The notes: generated by a model not told the origin, from the letters alone. DNA of 64,000 nucleotides from Hydrogenophaga sp. (GCA_018993155.1 JAGKSX010000014.1:1-64000), one strand, 5' to 3'. Shown: positions 27,209 through 36,258, counted from the stretch's first letter. Made by a program: numbers and translations.

Positions 27209-30088
27209 TCAATCGGCAGCGTTTGAACGCTGCCATTCCTCGTGACCGGACAAGCGGGTCATGACATGCGCCAGCGCGTCTTCCAGCTGGGCCATGAGCC
27301 TGTGCATCTCGCTGGGGCTGCTGCCGGGGCCAGCGCGCTCGATGCGGCTGCAGCATTCGCCCAGCGCCACGGCGCCGATCATGCGACAGGAGGACGAGAG
27401 GCGGTGAGCCAGGCCGGACAGGGTGGCCGTGTTGCCGTCGCCGGCGGCGCGGCGCATCTCGTCCACGGTGTTCAGGGCAGAAACCATGAAACGCTGGCGG
27501 AACTCGGCCAGCAGCCCGGGCTCTTCGCCGACCAGACGCTCCAGCGCCTGTTCGTCGTAGATGCAGTGGCCGAGCTCGACTTCGACCACATCCACTTCTT
27601 CACAGTCCGAAGCGCCAAACGAGGCCAGGGCTGGTGCCCCATCCGACGGCAGCCAACGCCTGACCATCTCGCCCAACTGGTCCGTCCGAACCGGTTTGCT
27701 GAGGTAATCATCCATGCCGGCCGAACGGCAGCGTTCGATCTCGCCATGCAAGGCATTGGCCGACAAGGCCACGATCGGGAGACGCGATCCACCCGTTTCC
27801 TCGCTGCGAATGGTGGTGGCCAGCGTGTAACCGTCGATACCCGGCATGTGCAGATCGGTGAGCAGCAACGCATGGCGTTGGGTGGCCCGGCCCGCGCGCC
27901 AAAGCGCCAAGGCTTCGAGTCCGTCACCGACCATCTCCACCGCCAACCCCAACAGCGCGAGCTGGTGCCCGATCACCTTCTGGTTGACGGAATTGTCTTC
28001 GGCCACCAACACCAGCGGGCCGCCGGATGGCACGAAGTGCGGCCCGGTGCGCGTGACCATGGCAGGTTTGTCATCGGCCACGGGCTCGGGGGCCGACGTG
28101 GACTGGAAAGGCAAGGTCACGGTGAAGGTGGAGCCCTGGCCCGCCTCGCTGTCGACCTTGACGCACCCCCCCATCAAATCGGCCAGCCGCTTGCAGATCG
28201 ACAAACCCAGCCCGGTGCCGCCAAAACGCCGCGTGGTGGCGCTTTCGGCCTGCACGAAGGGCTGGAAGATGCGCTGCAGCACCTCCGGGTTCATGCCGAT
28301 GCCGTTGTCGGTCACGCTCAACTGAAGGTGCCCCGGCAAGTCTGGCCCGCACGGCTGCACCCGAAGCTCCACCCGGCCTGCTCGACCTATGCCAGCCGAG
28401 AATTTGATGGCGTTGCCAAGCAGGTTGTTGAGAATCTGGCGCAGCCGTGTCTCGTCGCTCAGGATCCAGTCGGGCAAGCCCGGTGCCACATCCACCCGCA
28501 GATCGACGCCATGGGACGTGGCCGTGAGGCGCAAGGCGTTGCACACACTGTCGGTGAGTCGCTCCAGCGAAACAGCTTCGGTTTGCAGCTTGAGCTGACC
28601 CGCCTCGATCTTGGAGAAATCCAGGATGTCATCAATGATGGTCAGCAGACCCAGCGCCGATTCGTTGACGGTATCGATCAGATCTCGCTGGTAGGCCGAG
28701 AGCCCCGAGTGCTGCAGCAAATCGAGACTGCCCACCACGCCATTCATGGGCGTTCGAATCTCGTGGCTCATGGTGGCGAGAAACGCGCTCTTGGCTTCGC
28801 TGGCAGCCTCGGCTGCACGGCGCGCGTCCACCAGCGCCGCCGTGCGCTGCTCAACAAGATCTTCCAGGTGGGTCTGATGGCGCTCCAGTTCTTCGGTCAG
28901 GCGCCGCTTCTCTGTCACATCCAGCATCAGGGCCAGGTACTGGGTCACAGTCCCTCGAGCGTCTCGAATGGGGGTGATCGTTGCGGCGTCGACGTACTCC
29001 ACGCCATCCTTGCGACGGTTGAAGAGCAGACCGTGCCATGCCTTGCCCGCGGTGAGCTGCTGCCACATCTGGGCATAGGTCTCCCGCGGCGTCCTGCCCG
29101 ACTGCAACATGCGCGGATTTCGCCCCAGCATTTCCCGCATGGTGTAACCCGAACTCGTCAGCGCCGCGGCGTTGACGTATTCGATGTTGGCGTTCAGGTC
29201 GGTGATCACGATGCTTTGCGCGCTTTGCTCGACCGCCATGGAGAGCAGCCGCACCTCCTGCTCCTGCGAATGCCTCTGTGAAATGTCGCGCATGACCACC
29301 ACAAAACGCTGCTGCCCCACCATCCGGACACTGACCTCCGCCATGAAGCAGCTGCCATCGCGCCGCAACACCCGCCAGTCGGCCAGTTGCTCGCCGCCCT
29401 TGAGCACCCGCAGCGTCGCGCGCGCGAGGCGGGTGTGTTCGCCTGCAGGCAACAGCTCGCGCAGGTGCATCTGCCGCAATTCAACGGCGCGGTGACCGAG
29501 CATGCGCGCGGTTGCGCGGTTCACTTCGATCACACGGTGGGTGCGATCGACCAGCAGGATCCCGTCGCCCATCTGGTCAAACAGATTGCGGCGCTCGGCA
29601 TCGGCCCTCTGCGTTTGCAGCCAATGCTCGGCCGCGCGCGCGAGGTCTTTCAGCGTCTGGCGCTGCACGTCGGACAGCTGGCGCGGGCGGCGGTCGATCG
29701 CGCACAGCGTACCCATGGCATGACCTTCCACAGACAGCGGAACGCCGGCGTAGAAGACCACGTGGGGCTCGCCAGTCACCAACGGGTTGTCGGCGAACCG
29801 CGCGTCCAGCCGAGCGTCGTTCACCTCGAACAAGTCGGTCTGCTGGATGGCGTGGGCACAAAACGCCTGTTCGCGCGGGGTCTGCTCCGCATTCAGACCA
29901 TGGCGCGCCTTGAACCACTGGCGCCGTTCATCGACCAGACTCAGCAGCGAGACAGGGCAACCGATCAATTGGGCCGCAGCCCGCACGATGCCATCGAGCA
30001 CGGGATCGGCTGGCGTGTCGAGCACGCCCAGGGAGTCCAGGATGTCCAGACGCCGGGACTCGCCGGGGGACAGGGTAGCGGATTGCAT
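27209..30088 (-). CDS. Hybrid sensor histidine kinase (GAF-PAS-PAS-HisKA-HATPase-REC-HPt)
   Basis: A 959-residue cytoplasmic hybrid kinase with no transmembrane helices. In order: GAF (about residues 20-165), two PAS domains (about 170-400), a coiled coil, HisKA with SHEIRTPMNGV, HATPase (N, DNGIGMN, GGTGLGLSIC), receiver (LLLTDLHMPGIDG, Lys in YLSKP) and C-terminal HPt with the phospho-His in GLAHRLSSSCRMIG. It resembles BarA/ArcB-type phosphorelay proteins. It is upstream of the double-receiver protein in the same orientation, giving a likely two-gene relay. Confidence 0.92.
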   Translation of the reverse strand: MQSATLSPGESRRLDILDSLGVLDTPADPVLDGIVRAAAQLIGCPVSLLSLVDERRQWFKARHGLNAEQTPREQAFCAHAIQQTDLFEVNDARLDARFADNPLVTGEPHVVFYAGVPLSVEGHAMGTLCAIDRRPRQLSDVQRQTLKDLARAAEHWLQTQRADAERRNLFDQMGDGILLVDRTHRVIEVNRATARMLGHRAVELRQMHLRELLPAGEHTRLARATLRVLKGGEQLADWRVLRRDGSCFMAEVSVRMVGQQRFVVVMRDISQRHSQEQEVRLLSMAVEQSAQSIVITDLNANIEYVNAAALTSSGYTMREMLGRNPRMLQSGRTPRETYAQMWQQLTAGKAWHGLLFNRRKDGVEYVDAATITPIRDARGTVTQYLALMLDVTEKRRLTEELERHQTHLEDLVEQRTAALVDARRAAEAASEAKSAFLATMSHEIRTPMNGVVGSLDLLQHSGLSAYQRDLIDTVNESALGLLTIIDDILDFSKIEAGQLKLQTEAVSLERLTDSVCNALRLTATSHGVDLRVDVAPGLPDWILSDETRLRQILNNLLGNAIKFSAGIGRAGRVELRVQPCGPDLPGHLQLSVTDNGIGMNPEVLQRIFQPFVQAESATTRRFGGTGLGLSICKRLADLMGGCVKVDSEAGQGSTFTVTLPFQSTSAPEPVADDKPAMVTRTGPHFVPSGGPLVLVAEDNSVNQKVIGHQLALLGLAVEMVGDGLEALALWRAGRATQRHALLLTDLHMPGIDGYTLATTIRSEETGGSRLPIVALSANALHGEIERCRSAGMDDYLSKPVRTDQLGEMVRRWLPSDGAPALASFGASDCEEVDVVEVELGHCIYDEQALERLVGEEPGLLAEFRQRFMVSALNTVDEMRRAAGDGNTATLSGLAHRLSSSCRMIGAVALGECCSRIERAGPGSSPSEMHRLMAQLEDALAHVMTRLSGHEEWQRSNAAD

Positions 30089-30218
30089 GAGGTGGCATCA
30101 ATGGGGTTGCAGAGGGCACGCGGCCATAGCTGCGAATGCGTCAGAACACGTTCTTTTGCGCATCCGCATGCCGTCCAAGGGAAGGTCGGATACACCGACC
30201 CACATCTGCGATGGACTT

Positions 30219-30242
30219 TAAAAAGACCGCTGCTCGCGGTCT
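30219..30242 (-). terminator. Intrinsic terminator after the NarL-type regulator
   Basis: AGACCGC (30224-30230) and GCGGTCT (30236-30242) form a stem with a TGCTC loop; the A-run at 30219-30224 gives a U-run on the minus strand. It lies about 95 bases beyond the stop of the 30336-30974 regulator, within a 247-bp gap in which I see nothing else clear. Confidence 0.65.
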
Positions 30243-30335
30243 GTGGGGAGTTCTCGATGCGGCCCGGGGGGTCGATCGTGTTGCGTTCGTCTGTGTTTGC
30301 TATCGCGCAAGACGATGCGGGGATGGCGCCACGGA

Positions 30336-30974
30336 TCAGGCGCCCCCCGCATCGATCAGGCCGTTGCGGATGGCGAAGCGCACAAGGGCTGGCACGTCAG
30401 GCGCGCCAAGCTTTGCCATGATGCGGCTGCGGTACGAGTCCACCGTTTTGGGCGACAGGTGCAGTGCGCGCCCGATCTCCGCGCTGGACTGCCCCTGCAC
30501 CACCATCAGCACGATCTGGCGCTCACGCACCGAGAGCGTGTCCAGGGCGTCGTCACCCGGCGCGGTGAACCCCTGCACGGCGAGCTCGGCCACATCGGGC
30601 CCCAGGAATCGTTGCCCCTTGCTCACGGCATCGACCGCTTGCAGCAGCTGGGAGGCGGGCGATCCCTTGAGCACATATCCAGCCGCACCCAGCCTCAGCG
30701 CCTCAGCCACATGGCGCGGCTGAGCCGACATGGTCAGCACAATCGAGCGCACCTCCGGCGCCCGGCGCTGCAGCTCGGTCAGCAACTCGAAACCTGAGCG
30801 CTGGTCCAGGTTCAGATCGAGCAGAACCACCACCGGCCCAAGCTCGCGCAGCTGGGCCAGCGCTCGCGTCGGGTCAGCCGACTCGCCCACCACGCAATGT
30901 CCGGCGGCTTCCAGCAGTGCCCGCAATCCGTCACGCATGAGTGTGTGGTCGTCGACCAGGTAGATGTTGCTCAT
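30336..30974 (-). CDS. NarL/LuxR-type response regulator
   Basis: A 212-residue two-domain regulator. Receiver: VDDH (about residue 7), acceptor Asp in VVLLDLNLDQ, Lys in GYVLKGSP. DNA-binding LuxR domain: LSVRERQIVLMVVQGQSSAE and the recognition helix HLSPKTVDSYRSRIMAKLG. It overlaps the upstream PAS kinase by 4 bp (ATGA), so the two form a classic two-component pair. Confidence 0.92.
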   Translation of the reverse strand: MSNIYLVDDHTLMRDGLRALLEAAGHCVVGESADPTRALAQLRELGPVVVLLDLNLDQRSGFELLTELQRRAPEVRSIVLTMSAQPRHVAEALRLGAAGYVLKGSPASQLLQAVDAVSKGQRFLGPDVAELAVQGFTAPGDDALDTLSVRERQIVLMVVQGQSSAEIGRALHLSPKTVDSYRSRIMAKLGAPDVPALVRFAIRNGLIDAGGA

Positions 30975-33622
30975 GGTCCAGGCGCCTTCCAGCTAAGGCT
31001 GACGCGTGTGCCGCCACCTGTTTCTGCGGTGATGGAACAGCGCGCGCCGATGGAGATGGCCCGCTCCCGCATGCCCACGATGCCCAGATGGCCGGGTCGG
31101 CCGAGCTGCATGTTCGGGGCGATGCCCACACCGTCGTCAACGACGTGCACATTGAGCCGGTTCGCATCACCTTCCAGCACCACCCGGATCAGCGACGCAT
31201 GTGCGTGAAGCCGGGCGTTGGCGACGGCTTCGCGCGCCACCATGAAAGCGCTGTACTCCACGTCGGAGGGCCACCGCTGGCGATACAGCCCATCGACAAC
31301 CTCCAGCAGCACGTCGGGGCCCGAGGCCGACAACGCGCCCCGGATTTCGTTGTCCAGCGCGGCCGCCAGGCCTTGTTCCTCGAGCAGGGGTGGCCGCAGG
31401 TCGGCCAGCACTTTGCGCACATCCCGCACCGCTTGCGCCAGAACACCCGAGAGATGCTGACACTGTTCCGCAAGCACGGGCGGCAAGGTCTCGCCCGCCA
31501 TGATCAGCAAGGTGTCGAGATTCAGGCGAGCCACCGCCAGAGACTGGCCAAGGTTGTCGTGCAGCGCCTGGGCAAGGCGTTGGGTGGTGATCCGCTCCTG
31601 CTGCATCAGCCGCTGATTGAGTTCGGAGAGTTCAAACTGGTGGGTGATCAGCGCTGTCTGCGCTGCGCGACGATCGGTGATGTCGCGCAGCACGGCGATG
31701 CAGCGGGTGCTGTCGAGCGCACGCGTGCTCACCTCCACCGGCACAACAGTGCCATCCCGACGTACGACGTTCCATTCCGCCAGCGGACCTGTATCGAATG
31801 GCTGGGTCTTCAGTGTGTCGGGCGGGACGGTCGACTGCTGGTCCGCCAGCAAGGCCTGCAGCGGCAGGTTGAGCAGGCTCTCACTGGCGTAGCCGAGCAT
31901 GGTCATGGCTTGCGGATTGGCGTCCAGGATGCGGTTGCCGGAGTCGATCAGCAGCACGCCGTCGGCCAGTTGCTCGAACAGCCTGCGCCGGTAGGCCTCG
32001 GATTCACGCAGTGCCGCCTCGGCCCTCTTGCGCGGCGTGATGTCGACGGTCGTGCCGGCCATGTAGACGGCCCGCCCTGCGTCGCTCCATTCGGCCAGTC
32101 CACGAACATGCATCCAGCGCCATTCGCCCCACGCATCGCAGATGCGAATCTCCAGATCGAACGGCTCCCGGTTCTTGAGATGGCGGTGCATCGCATGATG
32201 ATGCCGAACCAGGTCCTCGGGATGGATCATGGCAGCCAGGCGGCTGCTGCGATAGTCCAAAGCCGAAAACGGTTCAAACCCAAGCTGCCGCCAGAAATCG
32301 TCGCTGAAGCTGAGTCTGTCGCTCAACATGTCCCAGTCCCACACCTGACCGCTGGCCGCAGCCAGTCGATAACGCTGCTCACTGCGTCGCAAACTGGCTT
32401 CGCTTTCGCGCAAAGCCTGTTCACTCTCCACCAGATCCGTGACATCCAGCGCGATGCCTTGCACATAAGCAGGACTCCCATCGGCAGGATCGATCCGGCA
32501 GGAACGGTCGCGAAAATGGCGCCAATTGCCCTGTGCGTCGCGCAAGCGGTACTGAATCTGGTGGTCGATACCGTCCACGTATTCATCCGACAACGCAGCC
32601 ACCGCGCGTTCGCAATCGTCGGGGTGAAGCGCCTTGGTCCACATCAGCGGATCGGCCATCCATTCGCTCACTGTGTAGCCGAGGATGCGGATGGACGGGC
32701 TGACATACAACGTGCGATACGGGGGTTCGAGAGACGCCCGGTAGATCATCGCCGGCGTCTGCTCGGCCAGCAGACGGAAATCACGCTCGCGGTCGAGCAG
32801 CCGGCGTTCGAACGCCTTGCGTTCCGTGATGTCGTTGCAGAAGATCGAAATCCCCTCTGGCGAAGGGAAGACGCGTCCTTCAAACCACTTGTTCCAGGGC
32901 GCATAGAACGCCTCGAAGACTTGCGCCTGTTGGGACCGCAACGCCCTGTCGTACGCTTGGTGGAAAGCTTGCGCCTGCTCCAGCTCGTACTCGTCCCAGA
33001 TGTATCGACCGATCAGTTGTTCGGCTCGATCGCGCTGGAGCAGGCTCACGGCAGGCGCATTGAGGTAGGTGAAACGCATTTCCCTGTCGAGCGCAAAGAT
33101 CGCGTCGCCCACCCGATTGATCACGTGGTCCAGCAATTCCCGCGCGGTCCCCATTTCCCGCAGGGCATGCTCGACGTGGCGCTGCAGCGCCACATGCGCG
33201 GTCACCTCGTTGGCCACCACAAGGCTCACCGCACGGCCTTCATAGTCCAGGTCGCTGAAGGAAACGTCGACATCGATCAGGCTGCCGTCTTTTAGTCGAT
33301 GTTGCTCTCGCTTCGTCGATCGCTGACCACCGATGCCCACAGGCTCTCGCTCAGGCTCCTCACCCGCCTGGCTTTGGCTTTGCGGCGCGAGCCGGATGTC
33401 CCTGATGTTGAGTTGCAGGAACTCCTCGTGTGAATATCCGTAACGCGCGACGGCCGCCGCGTTGGCGGCCAAGATGCGTTTGCTGGTCTGCTCGAGTACC
33501 CACATCGGCTGCGGGTGGGCATCGAACAGCAACCGATAGCCCTGTTCATCACTCCACACTGCGGCCCGGATAGCTGAAGGTTCCGTTCTTCGGGGCGTGG
33601 GGCAATCCTTGGGCGCAGACAT
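30971..33622 (-). CDS. Multi-PAS NarX-type histidine kinase
   Basis: An 883-residue soluble kinase with five PAS domains (starting near YRLLFDAHP, LLDHVINRVGDAIF, FRLLAEQTP, YRLAAASGQVWDW and RRLFEQLADGVLL), a HisKA_3 dimerisation domain with the phospho-His in LAQALHDNLGQSLAVARL, and a HATPase (EAVANARLHAHA, DDGVGIA). There is no membrane segment, so the signal is internal, perhaps redox or a small molecule. The ATG at 33622 is used; a GTG at 33649 would add nine residues, and neither has a clear Shine-Dalgarno. It is coupled to the downstream regulator. Confidence 0.88.
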   Translation of the reverse strand: MSAPKDCPTPRRTEPSAIRAAVWSDEQGYRLLFDAHPQPMWVLEQTSKRILAANAAAVARYGYSHEEFLQLNIRDIRLAPQSQSQAGEEPEREPVGIGGQRSTKREQHRLKDGSLIDVDVSFSDLDYEGRAVSLVVANEVTAHVALQRHVEHALREMGTARELLDHVINRVGDAIFALDREMRFTYLNAPAVSLLQRDRAEQLIGRYIWDEYELEQAQAFHQAYDRALRSQQAQVFEAFYAPWNKWFEGRVFPSPEGISIFCNDITERKAFERRLLDRERDFRLLAEQTPAMIYRASLEPPYRTLYVSPSIRILGYTVSEWMADPLMWTKALHPDDCERAVAALSDEYVDGIDHQIQYRLRDAQGNWRHFRDRSCRIDPADGSPAYVQGIALDVTDLVESEQALRESEASLRRSEQRYRLAAASGQVWDWDMLSDRLSFSDDFWRQLGFEPFSALDYRSSRLAAMIHPEDLVRHHHAMHRHLKNREPFDLEIRICDAWGEWRWMHVRGLAEWSDAGRAVYMAGTTVDITPRKRAEAALRESEAYRRRLFEQLADGVLLIDSGNRILDANPQAMTMLGYASESLLNLPLQALLADQQSTVPPDTLKTQPFDTGPLAEWNVVRRDGTVVPVEVSTRALDSTRCIAVLRDITDRRAAQTALITHQFELSELNQRLMQQERITTQRLAQALHDNLGQSLAVARLNLDTLLIMAGETLPPVLAEQCQHLSGVLAQAVRDVRKVLADLRPPLLEEQGLAAALDNEIRGALSASGPDVLLEVVDGLYRQRWPSDVEYSAFMVAREAVANARLHAHASLIRVVLEGDANRLNVHVVDDGVGIAPNMQLGRPGHLGIVGMRERAISIGARCSITAETGGGTRVSLSWKAPGP

Positions 33623-33682
33623 CAGGGTATTGTGCGCGCCTGGAGGCACATTCAGGCGCGCGCCAGCTCAGGGCCACCGGCC

Positions 33683-33725
33683 AAAAAAACGAGGGCCCGA
33701 CCGGCAGACACCGGTCGGGCCCTCG
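33683..33725 (-). terminator. Strong intrinsic terminator of the DUF1328 gene
   Basis: A perfect 15-bp stem, CGAGGGCCCGACCGG (33690-33704) with its complement at 33711-33725, and a CAGACA loop. The A-run at 33683-33689 becomes a seven-base U-run on the minus strand. It lies 27 bases past the DUF1328 stop. Confidence 0.85.
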
Positions 33726-33752
33726 TCGCGGTGAAGCGAGCGAAATGGCTCG

Positions 33753-33917
33753 TCAGCGCTTTCGGACCAGGCCGACCACGATCGAGACCAGGGCCATGAC
33801 CAGAAAGACCACGAAAAGCAGCTTGGCGATGCCGGCCGCGCTGGCGGCGATGCCGCCGAAGCCCAGCACAGCGGCAATCAGGGCGATGACAAAGAAAACC
33901 ACGGCGTAGTGCAGCAT
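33753..33917 (-). CDS. DUF1328 small membrane protein (YtjA type)
   Basis: A 54-residue protein with two transmembrane helices ([19 protein letters not shown] and [20 protein letters not shown]) and the RKR C-terminus typical of DUF1328/YtjA. CAGGAG lies 8 bases before the ATG. The family is often stress-induced, but its function is unknown. A shared promoter signature lies upstream (see 33990-34057). Confidence 0.9.
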   Translation of the reverse strand: MLHYAVVFFVIALIAAVLGFGGIAASAAGIAKLLFVVFLVMALVSIVVGLVRKR

Positions 33918-33989
33918 GGTGGGCTCCTGTGTGAGGCCGGTGGTCCGGCCTTTTGGTGGGTTCACAACGACCACCGTTGTGATGCCTTC

Positions 33990-34057
33990 ACTGTAGGGAC
34001 CCCGGTGCGAGAAAGCTGCAAGCCCGAGCGCCGTTGTCTCGTAGGACGGCACCGACA
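33990..34057 (-). promoter_or_regulatory. Stress-type promoter of DUF1328 with GacA-box-like dyad
   Basis: Read in the gene's direction: a dyad TGTCGG-TGCCGT-CCTACG (34057-34040), then CCTACAGTG (33997-33989) exactly 48 bp downstream of the right half. TACAGT is a plausible -10. The same arrangement and spacing precede the csbD-like gene and the 54-residue peptide gene at 40172. The binding protein is inferred to be a NarL/GacA-type regulator. Confidence 0.6.
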
Positions 34058-34072
34058 CTTCGCGCGCGCCGC

Positions 34073-34705
34073 CTACTGGATCAGGCCGTTCTTCAGCGCG
34101 TAGTAGGTGAGGTCGCTGTTGCTCGTGAGTTTGAGCTTTTCGAGCACGCGCGTGCGGTAGGTGCTCACGGTCTTGATGCTCAGAAACATGGACTCGGCCA
34201 TGTTGCCGATGGTCTCACCCTTGGCCAGGCGCAGGAACACCTGCAGTTCGCGCTCGGACAGCAGTTCGTGTGGTGGGCGCTCGGCATCGCCCGCGGCGTT
34301 GTCGGCCAGCAGCTCGGCCACGGCCGGGCTGATGTAGCGCCGGCCGCGCGCCACGGTGCGGATGGCCGTGACGATGTCGTCGGGCGCGCAGTCCTTGTTC
34401 AGGTAACCGCTGGCGCCATAGCGCAGCAGCGTGGTGGCGTACTGCGCTTCGGGAAAGCCGCTGAGGATGAGCACCGGCAGATCGGGAAAGCGCGCCTTGA
34501 TGGCCTGCAGCGCGTCCACGCCGCTGTGGTCGGGCATGGAGATGTCCATCAACAGCACATCCACCTCGCCCCCGCGCACGAGTTCGAGGGCCTCACGGCC
34601 GTTGTTGGCCTCGCCCGTCACTTTCAGGTCCACGTGTTCGCTCAGGAACTGGCGCAGGCCTGATCGCACGATGGCGTGGTCGTCAACGATTCCGACTTTG
34701 ATCAT
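34073..34705 (-). CDS. GacA/UvrY-like LuxR-type response regulator
   Basis: A 210-residue regulator. Receiver: [10 protein letters not shown], acceptor Asp in [13 protein letters not shown] (about residue 54), Lys in [10 protein letters not shown]-terminal Lux[24 protein letters not shown] and [16 protein letters not shown], close to the KTVNTYRYRIFEKL of GacA. No kinase is adjacent on the same strand, so it could be served by the kinases at 36.7-39.4 kb. It is the best local candidate to bind the TGTAGG-N6-CCTACA-type sites around it. A weaker copy of that site (34775-34792) precedes its own gene. Confidence 0.9.
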   Translation of the reverse strand: MIKVGIVDDHAIVRSGLRQFLSEHVDLKVTGEANNGREALELVRGGEVDVLLMDISMPDHSGVDALQAIKARFPDLPVLILSGFPEAQYATTLLRYGASGYLNKDCAPDDIVTAIRTVARGRRYISPAVAELLADNAAGDAERPPHELLSERELQVFLRLAKGETIGNMAESMFLSIKTVSTYRTRVLEKLKLTSNSDLTYYALKNGLIQ

Positions 34706-34726
34706 GGTGTCCTTGATGCTTGCTTC

Positions 34727-34792
34727 TTTTATGTGTGGGCCGCAAGCAATTTAACAGGCCGGCTCCCCGGGGGCAGTCAGACGCCTCCTACA
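34727..34792 (-). promoter_or_regulatory. Weak dyad and -10-like box upstream of the GacA-like regulator
   Basis: In the gene's direction: TGTAGG-AGGCGT-CTGACT (34792-34775), the right half degenerate, and CATAAA (34733-34728) about 48 bp further on. It could indicate autoregulation but is the poorest member of the set. Confidence 0.3.
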
Positions 34793-34805
34793 ACCCCACC
34801 CCGCG

Positions 34806-34874
34806 CATCGGCCATGTCCTACACACGCTCGGCCCGCCGCCCGACATCCGGCAACCGGCGGATTTCCTACAGTG
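34806..34874 (+). promoter_or_regulatory. Stress-type promoter of the csbD-like gene
   Basis: CATCGG-CCATGT-CCTACA (34806-34823) followed, 48 bp from half to half, by CCTACAGTGG (34866-34875). The right half is perfect and the left half matches the consensus at three of six positions. Layout and spacing equal those at DUF1328 and the 54-residue peptide. A 220-bp gap holds this element plus a third CCTACA at 34787. Confidence 0.6.
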
Positions 34875-34925
34875 GCTTCACGGTCTTCTGACCGGTACCT
34901 GCAAACCCAACCACAAGGAGTCGCC

Positions 34926-35165
34926 ATGAACTGGGATCGCATCGAAGGCAACTGGAAACAAGTCAAGGGAAAGATGGTCGAGCAGTGGGGCAAGCTCACC
35001 GACGACGATTTCGACGTCGTGGCCGGCCGCCGTGAACAGCTCACCGGCAAGATCCAGGAACGCTACGGCGTGGCCAAGGACGAAGCCGAACGCCAGGTGG
35101 CGGACTGGGAACGGCGCGTCAGCGACGACTGGTTCGAAACTCCCAACGACCGCAAGCCGCACTGA
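34926..35165 (+). CDS. CsbD-family stress protein
   Basis: A 79-residue hydrophilic protein with the CsbD signature: MNWDRIEGNWKQVKGKM and YGVAKDEAERQV. Family members are general-stress proteins induced by sigma factors or osmotic shock; the molecular role is unknown. AAGGAG lies 8 bases before the ATG. It leads a likely csbD-BON-BON unit. Confidence 0.93.
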   Translation: MNWDRIEGNWKQVKGKMVEQWGKLTDDDFDVVAGRREQLTGKIQERYGVAKDEAERQVADWERRVSDDWFETPNDRKPH

Positions 35166-35225
35166 CCTGCGAATTTGCTTCATTCACCTTCGTCGGCCTG
35201 ACCGGCGATCTGAAAGGACAACATC

Positions 35226-35666
35226 ATGAAACGCAACACCCGACTCGCGGCCATCGCCGCAGCCGCCATGGCCACCAGCCTGATCGTGGCGTGTGGCCAG
35301 AAGGAAGACGAAACCGTGGGCCAGCGCATGGACAGCACGGTGGAGCAGACCCAGGCAGCGGGCGCTGAACTGCGCGCCGATGCCAACAACGCCGCACAGG
35401 ACGTGAAGGCCGCCGGCAACGAAGCCGCCGACAAGATCGCCATGGGCGCCGCCGACGTGGCCATCACCGCCAAGGTAAATGCCGCCCTGGCCGGCGACTC
35501 GCAACTGAGTGCGCTCAAGATCGACGTGGACACCACCAACGGCCACGTGGAACTGAAAGGCACCGCACCCGACCCCGCCGCCCGAGATCGCGCGACCGTC
35601 CTGGCCGCCGCCGTCGAAGGCGTGGTGAAGGTGGAAAACCGCCTGACCGTCGAGGCCAAGGGCTGA
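35226..35666 (+). CDS. BON-domain lipoprotein
   Basis: A 146-residue protein with a lipobox (TSLIVACG, Cys about 24), an Ala/Asp-rich helical linker (residues about 30-75) and one BON domain (DVAITAKVNAALAGDSQLSALKIDVD...GHVELKGTAPD...VKVENRLTVE). BON domains bind phospholipid, as in OsmY, and stabilise the envelope under osmotic stress. It follows the csbD-like gene by 60 bp. Confidence 0.9.
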   Translation: MKRNTRLAAIAAAAMATSLIVACGQKEDETVGQRMDSTVEQTQAAGAELRADANNAAQDVKAAGNEAADKIAMGAADVAITAKVNAALAGDSQLSALKIDVDTTNGHVELKGTAPDPAARDRATVLAAAVEGVVKVENRLTVEAKG

Positions 35667-35715
35667 CCAGCCCCCAGGCCCATCTCTCTCTGAATCTCAA
35701 ATGACCACCACCGCC

Positions 35716-35746
35716 ACCGGCGGGCCCTCCCTGGGGGCTCGCCGGT
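35716..35746. other. 12-bp hairpin between the two BON genes
   Basis: ACCGGCGGGCCC (35716-35727) pairs with GGGCTCGCCGGT (35735-35746) with one G-U pair. There is no U-run, so it is more likely an mRNA-stability or partial-termination element than a full terminator. Confidence 0.45.
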
Positions 35747-35779
35747 TGCTCCAAGAACCCAAACCCTGAGGAGAATCCC

Positions 35780-36091
35780 ATGAAACTGTCGCACACCCTG
35801 CTGGCCATTGCCGCCGCCACCGCCGTCGTTCAGGTCACCGGCTGTGCCGTGGCCCGCGATCAACAGACCGTCGGCGCCTACGTCGACGACGCCACCATCA
35901 CGACCCGGGTGAAGGCCGCCTACGCCAAGGACCCGGTCGTGGCCGCCACGTCCATCAACGTCGAGACGCTCAACGGCACGGTGCAGCTCTCGGGCTTCGC
36001 CAAGTCCGCCGGTGAAAAGAGCGCGGCCGAGCGCCTGGCTCGTGACGTCAGCGGCGTGAAATCCGTGAAAAACGACATCGTGGTCCGCTGA
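35780..36091 (+). CDS. BON-domain lipoprotein
   Basis: A 103-residue lipoprotein with a lipobox (VQVTGCAV, Cys about 20) and a single BON domain (DDATITTRVKAAYAKDPVVAATSINVETLNGTVQLSGFAKS...VKSVKNDIVVR). It resembles OsmY/YraP-type outer-membrane lipoproteins. GAGGAG lies 7 bases upstream of the ATG. It is the third gene of the csbD unit and a paralogue-like partner of the preceding BON protein. Confidence 0.9.
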   Translation: MKLSHTLLAIAAATAVVQVTGCAVARDQQTVGAYVDDATITTRVKAAYAKDPVVAATSINVETLNGTVQLSGFAKSAGEKSAAERLARDVSGVKSVKNDIVVR

Positions 36092-36110
36092 AAGAGACGG
36101 GGGCTGGTCC

Positions 36111-36190
36111 TGTAGGACGCCGCCTACATCAAAATCAGCGCCTCTGAAGGCGAAGGAGAGCACAAACGCGGCATGATGGCTGCGTTTGTG
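36111..36190 (+). promoter_or_regulatory. Perfect GacA-box-like dyad and second perfect dyad upstream of the receiver gene
   Basis: TGTAGG-ACGCCG-CCTACA (36111-36128) is a perfect 6-6-6 dyad. Its right half lies 48-50 bp upstream of CATGAT (36172-36177), a possible -10. That box sits inside the 12-base centre of a second perfect dyad, CACAAACGC (36161-36169) and GCGTTTGTG (36182-36190), which could be an operator or an mRNA hairpin. Confidence 0.6.
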
Positions 36191-36258
36191 CGTGAAAGCA
36201 TCCTCGGGTGTTTTCACCTGCACCGGAAATACCCTGGAACGCTCACGCCCGCCTGCCC

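Noticed and set aside
30089-30335. Possible gene or small RNA in the 247-bp gap after the NarL-type regulator
   Set aside because: Apart from the minus-strand terminator hairpin I see no coding frame with a ribosome-binding site and no clear promoter-terminator pair.
35701-35769. 22-codon frame between the two BON genes
   Set aside because: No ribosome-binding site, low-complexity Thr/Pro/Gly translation and no overlap with the next gene; it lies over a hairpin and is most likely chance.
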